A DNA stretch of 64,000 nt from Lasiodiplodia sp. COLG20 (lineage: Eukaryota > Ascomycota > Dothideomycetes > Botryosphaeriales > Botryosphaeriaceae). Position 1 is the first letter of the stretch, and every line of letters starts with the position of its first letter. The position numbers and the translations under genes were made by a program. The DNA is taken from NCBI GenBank assembly GCA_009801085.1, contig VNWV01000005.1:434001-498000 (forward strand), in the 5' to 3' direction. The notes under the pieces were generated by a model. The model was not told the origin of the DNA. It was given only the letters and a program-made list of their open reading frames with translations, and ran no database searches. Positions 57,804 through 64,000 of the stretch are shown in pieces.

Positions 57804-58353
57804 AGGAGCTATTGCTTTGAACCAGGTTGATTGCTTAGAGGGCAAACGACTGTTCGTCTCAGTTTCCTCCTGCGTGTTTCCGATTTGTTTTTCTTTTCTG
57901 TACCGTCCTTTCTTGTTTTGTATTTTCTTTCTTCTGAAGTCTGTGCGGTGGTCTGGCCCTGCACTTCATCATTCAAGATATCCATGTGGGAATACTGTCC
58001 GGTTATAATGGAGGCGCTAAACTGGTTGCATGGGGCGAATTGACGGGCGTTCGCACCCCTGAAGATACGAAAGACAGAAGGGGAAAGCGGGACTATGGGA
58101 TAATCGAAGAATGGCGTCTTCAAACATTGCTGGCTGGGTCATTGGGTTTGCTTATTAAGCTTGAATAGTCGCTGGCTGATGGATGCTTTAATGTTGTATG
58201 AGTATTGATTGATAATGCATGTACTTTTGGTTTTGCATTTAATATTAGACGATTCCTCTCACCATTCCTCCCTCCCTCCAGCCGGGTTCTTTCTTTGCAT
58301 GGTACATCTTCCTACCTCATCACATCTAAACCATTCTTTCTCTCCCCCAGAAT
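57804..58353. other. Convergent 3' flanks, F-box / WD40
   Basis: A 550-base spacer between two stop codons; T-rich on the plus strand at about 57880-57935. No gene is seen. Confidence 0.45.
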
Positions 58354-59843
58354 CTAATCATCCTCATCCATCAACTCCGCCAACTCCCTCTCCTCGTCCT
58401 CGGTCAACAAGCTCTCCTTCTTCCCCTCGGCTTCCTCGTCCACGACGCCCTTCCTCGCCTTCTCCGCCTCCTCCCGTGCTTTCTTGACGTCCGCGCGCTT
58501 CAAGCTCCACCAGCGAACAGTGCCATCGATGCTGACGCTAACCAGCTTCTGGCCGGGCAGCAGGCACAAGCCGGTAACCTCCTCGTAGTGGCCTTCGAAG
58601 ACGTGGGCGCACTCGGCGGCGCCCTTGTCCCAGACGCGCACGTTCTCGTCGCGGCAGGCGGTAGCGACCCAGCCGCCTTCATCGTCGACGGCGACGTCGC
58701 GCACGAAGTCCGGGTGCGGCAGGCTGGTGTCTGCGTGGGCGAAGGCGCGGGAGCGGGCGAGACACTTTGAGCTGCGGTCGGCCGACGCCGTCCAGAGGTC
58801 GTCGGCCGAGTCGAAGACGAGCGCATCGACCGACGTGTCGTGCGCGATCAGTGGCGTCACGACCGGGTCGCCAGTCCCCGCTGGTGCTTGCTCGGGCTCC
58901 TGCTCTTCATCCGTGCCCTCTTTTCCGACGCTTCCCACGTGGATCTGGTACCCGCGGTCCGCGCGGATGCGCCATGCGCGGATCTCCCGGTCGCTGCCGG
59001 CTGAGAGGATGGTGACGGCGGGCGCCTGGCGCGCGAGGCGCGTTGTGTGGCTGGCCGGGTCGACGGCGAGGGCGAGCACGCCGCGCGTGTGGCCCTTGAG
59101 CTTGTACAGCTGCTGCCCGCTCTCCACATCCCACACGATGATGCACGCATCAGCGCCGCCCGACACCAGCAGATCCTTGCCGCCCAGCGAGAAGGCGAGC
59201 AGGCACTTCACGAAGTCGGTGTGGCCGTTGCTGAAGCGCGGTGTGCCCTTTATCGCTACGGATTTCGTGGAGGACGGCTCAGAGGAGGATGACGACGGGA
59301 GCGGCCATGTCCAGATGTTCTTGTCCCAGCAGCCGGCGAAGAGGGTCGACGTCTTTGGCGATACGGCGAGCGAGGTCAAGGGCGCAGCTGGGCCGGCGAA
59401 GGTATGTGTTGTTTCACTTGCCTAAAGAATGCTCTAATGTCAGTCATCATGGCTCTGGTTCCGTGTTCTTGATTCTATTTCCATTGGCACACATAAGGGG
59501 TGTGGCTGCTGGTATGGAATCGGGGGGACAGCTTAGAAGAAGATCGTACAGACTTCAAGCGCTATCCTCCGCACATTTCCCGCCGCCTCGGCTACATAGA
59601 TGCCATTGTCGTCCAGCGGGTCCGCCGTCACGGCGAGGAGCTTCGAAGTGAGCTTGATCGGGTCGCCGAGCTTGTTCTTGGACTTCTCCGCTTTGCGCGC
59701 CTCCTCCGAGAGCGCGGAACTGTTGCAATGCGATTGGCGTTAGCTGGAAGCCTTTTCTGGGGGATTTAGAAGGCCTCCTCGAGCCACAGATACTGCACGT
59801 ACCTCGTTTGGAAGAAATGGCCTGGGTCGTTGGAGCGAGACAT
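58354..59843 (-). CDS. WD40 repeat protein
   Basis: Three exons: 59803..59843, 59554..59719 and 58354..59421, giving 424 residues. The start is MSRSNDPGHFFQTS, then a Lys-rich helix and LLAVTADPLDDNGIYVAEAAG. Six or seven WD units follow, visible as PLTSLAVSPKTSTLFAGCWD, FVKCLLAF..LLVSGGADACIIVWD, VLALAVD..ILSAGSDREIRAWR, VDALVFDSADDLWTASAD, FVRDVAVDDEGGWVATACRD and VTGLCLLPGQKLVSVSIDG. They end WWSLKRADV and an acidic coiled tail (ELAELMDEDD). The protein is a beta-propeller scaffold; the specific orthologue is not recognised. The intron after exon 2 uses the weak donor GTCTGT, fixed by reading frame. Confidence 0.85.
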
Positions 59844-60302
59844 GGTTGTGTGGAGAGTGAGGGGTCGGAGGAGCTGGGGGTTCCGGTGTTTGGCGGGGCT
59901 CGCCAGCTTGGACGTGGGGCGGGCGGTAGACGCGTTTGAACGTGATCATGGAAATGTCAATTATTAATGCAGCTTTGCGCCCAGAGTAGGTCCGTTCGGG
60001 ATCAACCTCATTCCACCAAGATGGTGTCACGGCATCAACGCCGCGCCGCATTGGATATATGATTACAAACTGCGGCAAAGAAATTGAACGTTATCCACGA
60101 ATCGATCTCCACGTCTCCCTTCCCCCACTCAAGAGAGGTATATCCTAACAACAAACAGAATTCTCAAAAATACCACCTAATGCCATATCGCTTTTACAGT
60201 CGCCGTTCACCGCGCGTATGCCCTTTCCATGATCCACCTCCTATGCAAATTTCGATCATACTGCATCTTACACGCTCCAATTATAAATTTAGGAAAAATC
60301 AG
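59844..60302. other. Intergenic, WD40 promoter and WW gene 3' flank
   Basis: 460 bases between two minus-strand genes. The right part (about 60090-60300) is AT-rich and probably 3' UTR of the WW gene. No gene is seen. Confidence 0.45.
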
Positions 60303-61846
60303 TTACCACCCAGGTTGCGACGGTGCTCCGCTACCGTGGTATCCAGTCTGATGCTGCCCCTGCCCGTATGCACTGTGTTGCCCGTTCGGCGCCTGAGCGC
60401 TGAAACCTCCGCCGTAGCCACCCTGCTGATGCTGCACCGGCGATTGACCAAACCCTCCATGAGGAGACGCCTGCCCGTAAGGCACAGCGGTATAGTTGCC
60501 CTGAGGATAATTCCCAGCAGGGGGTGGTGGCGGGTGTTGGTTGTTGCCGTAGCCACCATGCTGCCCATGTTGCCCGTAAGCACCCTGCGGAACCCCCTGG
60601 TTGAAGTACCCGCCGTGAGTCTGAGATGCATCGTGCGGCGTAGAGCCATAACTGCCCTGGTGGTGCTGTTGCGGTTGAGCAGGAGGAGGTGGTGGGAAAG
60701 ACGGGGTACCTTGCGCCTGCGGCCCCCACGATGACGAACTTTGCGGGCCAAATGAGGGCGTATGTTGCGGCGGGTGACTGAACGACGAGGTGTGCGCAGG
60801 AGGCGCATATTGGTTGTGACCACTTTGCGGGTTGGGGCTGGGATATTGGTTGTTATAGCCGGGCTGGCCAGGGTACGACGGTACAGAACTGGGCGTGTGA
60901 GAGGCGGAGCCAGTAGGGTTATACTGGGCAGGCGGAGCTGTGCCAGAGTAACCACCAGAGGATGGCGCTCCAGAAGAATAGCCGTAATTACTGTTTGCCT
61001 GACCGTGCTGTAGCTCGTCAGTAAAAAGAAGCGGGACCTAGAGTTCATGATCGCATTACCGAACCATGGCTTCCACCGCCTAGGATTCCGCCCAGAACAC
61101 CACCCAACCCGCTACTTTGATGCGAGCTAGAAGAGCCGCTGTGGCTCCCTCCTTGTTGTCCATGAGGCTTGCTCCCTCCAAGCAAGTTACTGGCAAGCGA
61201 CCCAACGAGTCCGGCGGTGCCACTGCTGTGTCCGCTGGAATGAGAGTTGCTGCTGTGCGAGCTGCTACTGTTCAGGAGGGATGTAGCCAGGCTCCCGATT
61301 CCTGAAGACTGTTTCCCACCACCATGCTGTGATGCTAAAAGGTTGAAAGCCGTGCTCTGGATCAATATCCATCAGCAACATGTATAAATGCCAGTCTCGG
61401 GCTCGCGCTTACACCAAGGCCTCTGTCGCCGCTGTATTCCTCGGGTTTGCCGTTCGGCGCACTCGCCGGGTCGGGAATGCCCGCATTTTCGCATGCGCTT
61501 GCGGGAATTTGCTCGGGTCGTCGTGAAGGGCCGGCAGGGGCTTCACTGGTCGGCAGATCCCACTGGGAGACACCGGTGCTTATCTGGACGTAGTAGTACT
61601 TGCGAGAGCTGCAAGGATAGCGAGCGTCAGCGGCGGAGCTGCGAGATTCCTCAAGGCCGAGGGCGGGCGAATTGGCTCGTCATGCGGACGCCCGGAAGAC
61701 TGGGGTATCGAGCGCCTTTCAGAGCGGCGGCGCGGGGTAACGCACCTGCTGTCCCACTGCGCTATCCAGCCGGACGGCAGCTTGGGGAGGTGAGGATCGG
61801 TCGGGCCTGCGTCTGGCGACAGCGGCACTCCCGGCGTGCCCGCCAT
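60303..61846 (-). CDS. WW-domain protein with Gly/Gln/Pro-rich tail
   Basis: Four exons: 61746..61846, 61413..61608, 61060..61356 and 60303..61007, giving 432 residues. The WW domain spans residues about 23-52: LPSGWIAQWD joined by splicing to SSSRKYYYVQISTGVSQWDLP, with both Trp and the central Tyr present. A Ser/Gly/His-rich segment with two GL..G..LASNLLGG-like units follows, then a long tail rich in Gly, Tyr, Gln and Pro (YGQHGQHGGYG, PPPPPAG) resembling prion-like domains. WW domains bind Pro-rich peptides such as PPxY. The layout recalls yeast Wwm1, which interacts with metacaspase, but orthology is unproven. The antisense and shifted frames of the low-complexity tail are chance. Confidence 0.85.
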
Positions 61847-63468
61847 GGTTACCGAGGGAGGAGAGGTTTGTTGACCAGGTAGCGGGGGTCTGACCGAAGC
61901 GGACGGCAAGCGGGTGTCTCGAGGGGTGGACTGGTGGGAAAGGAGAGCGGGCGCAGGAGTGTCTTTGGGACCAGCGCTTGCGTGGAAATTGGGATAGAAC
62001 GGGCGGCAGGGATGCGGGCAGTCGCGCGCGTCGGGCTTCAGGTCATATAGGCGTGGAGGGCTGTGCTCTGGAGCTCGCTGCCCATGATGCAACCCAAAGG
62101 GTCCAACGGGCATTTGCTGGCACACCCGCAGGCCGGCGCTGCGCCACGTCGTTCAGCCACAGCGCAGGCAAAAAAAGACCGCCCAGCATCCCGAATAATC
62201 CCACGCGCGCGCCTTCTCTCCAAGGACGCGCCGTATTTAGTATTCCTGGTGCCGCTGCGGCCGCCGCAGGAACACGCCAGCCACCGCCGCGTAGGCGTCA
62301 GCTGTGCGCGCTCACCGATTGCGTGTGCGGCCTGATGCGCCCGTCTCCGCAGGCGGCGGCACACGGTAGGTCCGGCGCCCTGCGTTCCCACTTCGCCTGT
62401 CCCCGACGACCTCGCCGGACCAGCTGACATGTCCACCTGTGAGTGAACGACGGCCTTGAAGTCCAAGCTAATTTGCACACCGGTGTATGTGATGAAAAGG
62501 AGGTTTCTAACAGTGCAGAGATCCAGGGGAGGAGATGCTGGTGAATGAAAAAGAGGCACAGGAGCAGCAGAGATATGGGGAATCCCTCATCGTCTGTACG
62601 ATTGTTGAGAGCCGGTTGTGATTACCCGTAGAGTAATGCAATACTTCGTATCGTGCTCGGATAATGCAAGCCGAAAGATCGTGTCTGGATGGAATGCTGC
62701 GCAGTCGTGAGAAAGGCACCGCAACGCACGTAGCTGTACATATACTAACGAAAAGGCTTAGCTTTCTGACATACCTTGAAGTGTCCTCCACCAGGATCGT
62801 GAAGCCCTTTGTTCTTCTTGCGTCGAAGTCTGGACATTGTCTGAACTAGCAACAGATGCTGCGATGAGAGTCTTTGCAGGACACTTGTCATGGAGCCTGC
62901 CGGGTAGCCGTTTCGTGGGTTTTATTTGGAAGTACGTTGACTCCACAGGACTATCTCGGTCCTCATAGGGGTCCCTATCCCCGGGTCGATCATTCTGTAG
63001 CACCAGGCACCATCACTTTTCGGGCTGTAGGGGACGCGCAGGGCTGGGCTGCTGCGGAGAGCGGTTGTACGAAGTTTGATATCGCATTAAGAAAAAGCAG
63101 GAAAAAGAACAGACCCTCGCAACATCCATGAACCAGCAAAAAAGAAAAGATAGAAGCGTCTGCAAGAAAGGGGGGAAGGAAAAAGAATCCACAACTCTCA
63201 CACCATGATCGCCGTAGAACCTTATTCACCACGGATCCTCGATGGCAATCTGACGTTCCGATTCTCATCCCGCAAAGGCTAACCCGCGGGGACCGTATTA
63301 TAAGTGACCAGAAAACCCGCGCGAATCCAAAGGACTGCCTGCCCGCCATCTACCATGCAACAGGACGCACTGAAACGTGAGGGACATCTCTGAATAGGAC
63401 GTGATGCCCGGGTTCGTAGAGGGCATCCGGCTTCGCAAATCGCTCCGTCATGACCGACATAAAACCAT
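61847..63468. other. Gap between WW gene and Ypt1
   Basis: 1.6 kb between two minus-strand genes. It includes the GC-rich promoter of the WW gene on the left and the Ypt1 3' flank on the right. Frames of up to 173 codons (62038-62559) show no domain. No RNA gene was recognised. Confidence 0.4.
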
Positions 63469-64000
63469 CTAGCAGCATCCGCCACCCGAGCCCGACTGGA
63501 CGCCCTGGCCCTGTCCGATCGGGACCGTGGGCTTGTTGTTGACCTGCGTCGTGCCCATGCGCTCCTTGATCTGCCTGGCCATTGTCAAGAAAGCCTGCTC
63601 GACGTTGGACGCGTTCTTGGCCGAAGTCTCGAGGAAGGGGATGCCAAGGCTGTCGGCAAATTCCTGCGGTATGGTGTCAGAATGCATCCAGGCGGGTTGA
63701 AGAGCCTGGGCCTACCTTTGCAACGGTGTACTCGACCACCTTCTTGTCTGCCATATCGGACTTGTTGCCCACCAGCAGCTTGTTCACGCCCTCGGTGGCG
63801 TAGCGGTCGATCTCCTGGAGCCACTGCTTGACGTTGTTGAACGAGTCCATGTCGGTGACATCGTAGACGACGCAGATGCCGTGGGCGCCACGGTAGTAGG
63901 ACGACGTGATGGTGCGGAAGCGCTCCTGACCGGCGGTGTCCCACTGCAGATCAGTTAGCCCCGCCTCTCTCCGCGCAGCTTGGAGGGGAACCCACAATCT
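63469..64000 (-). CDS. YPT1: Rab GTPase Ypt1/Rab1 (partial)
   Basis: Exons 63469..63663 and 63716..63943, plus the last five bases of a further exon at 63996..64000 (AGATT, giving Q-I), are visible; the N-terminal part lies to the right of the window. The protein reads [20 protein letters not shown] (switch II), [29 protein letters not shown] (G4) and [16 protein letters not shown] (G5), and ends in GGGCC, the double Cys that receives geranylgeranyl groups. These sequences, including the [12 protein letters not shown] run, are those of Ypt1/Rab1, which tethers ER-derived vesicles at the early Golgi and acts in autophagy. The intron at 63944-63995 has donor GTGGGT and acceptor CTGCAG. Confidence 0.95.

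Noticed and set aside
60331..61048. Alternative frames of up to 249 codons over the WW gene tail
   Set aside because: The tail is low-complexity CAG/GGN-type sequence, which leaves shifted frames open by chance; only the spliced frame joins the WW domain.

Overview
The window is nuclear DNA of a filamentous ascomycete (Pezizomycotina; Dothideomycetes is a guess from general gene style, not proven). The evidence is many spliced protein genes with short introns (mostly 45-60 bases, GT..AG with CTAAC/CTGAC-like branch sites), A-rich start contexts, a Pol III tRNA gene with a nuclear-type intron, and typical fungal families (Mis6/CENP-I, Su(z)12, Yme2, Tma64, Apc15). No CRISPR, operon or phage features are present, and no intact transposon is recognisable.

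Layout, left to right. 0-8 kb: the end of a FAD-linked oxidoreductase, a decayed DUF3632-like relic, a mitochondrial GGQ release factor, a small subunit of serine palmitoyltransferase, an unusually long convergent gap, and mitochondrial ClpX. 8.5-17 kb: glycogen branching enzyme, ATP synthase beta subunit and the kinetochore protein Mis6. 17.8-28 kb: an unknown protein, an MFS sugar transporter, and a large DUF6590-like plus retropepsin-like gene. 28.5-38 kb: a PMC1-type calcium P-type ATPase with altered signature residues, an intron-containing tRNA-Glu(CUC), a cyclase-family enzyme and eIF2D/Tma64. 38-46 kb: a region with two conflicting reading frames, Apc15, the SNARE Bet1 and Yme2. 47.8-64 kb: a BTB protein, a secreted DUF7907-like protein, the Polycomb subunit Su(z)12, an F-box/LRR protein, a WD40 protein, a WW-domain protein and the end of the Rab GTPase Ypt1/Rab1.

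The genes are mostly housekeeping and do not form one pathway. Several share a compartment: ClpX, the GGQ factor, ATP2 and Yme2 are mitochondrial; Bet1 and Ypt1 both serve ER-to-Golgi transport; Mis6 and Apc15 act in mitosis. No biosynthetic cluster or defence island is visible. The items most worth a second look are the DUF6590/retropepsin gene, the calcium ATPase that lacks the M4 glutamate, the overlapping frames near 39 kb, a probable GC-AG intron in the cyclase gene, and the oversized gene-poor gaps. Exon boundaries were worked out by hand from reading frame and splice signals, without transcript data.
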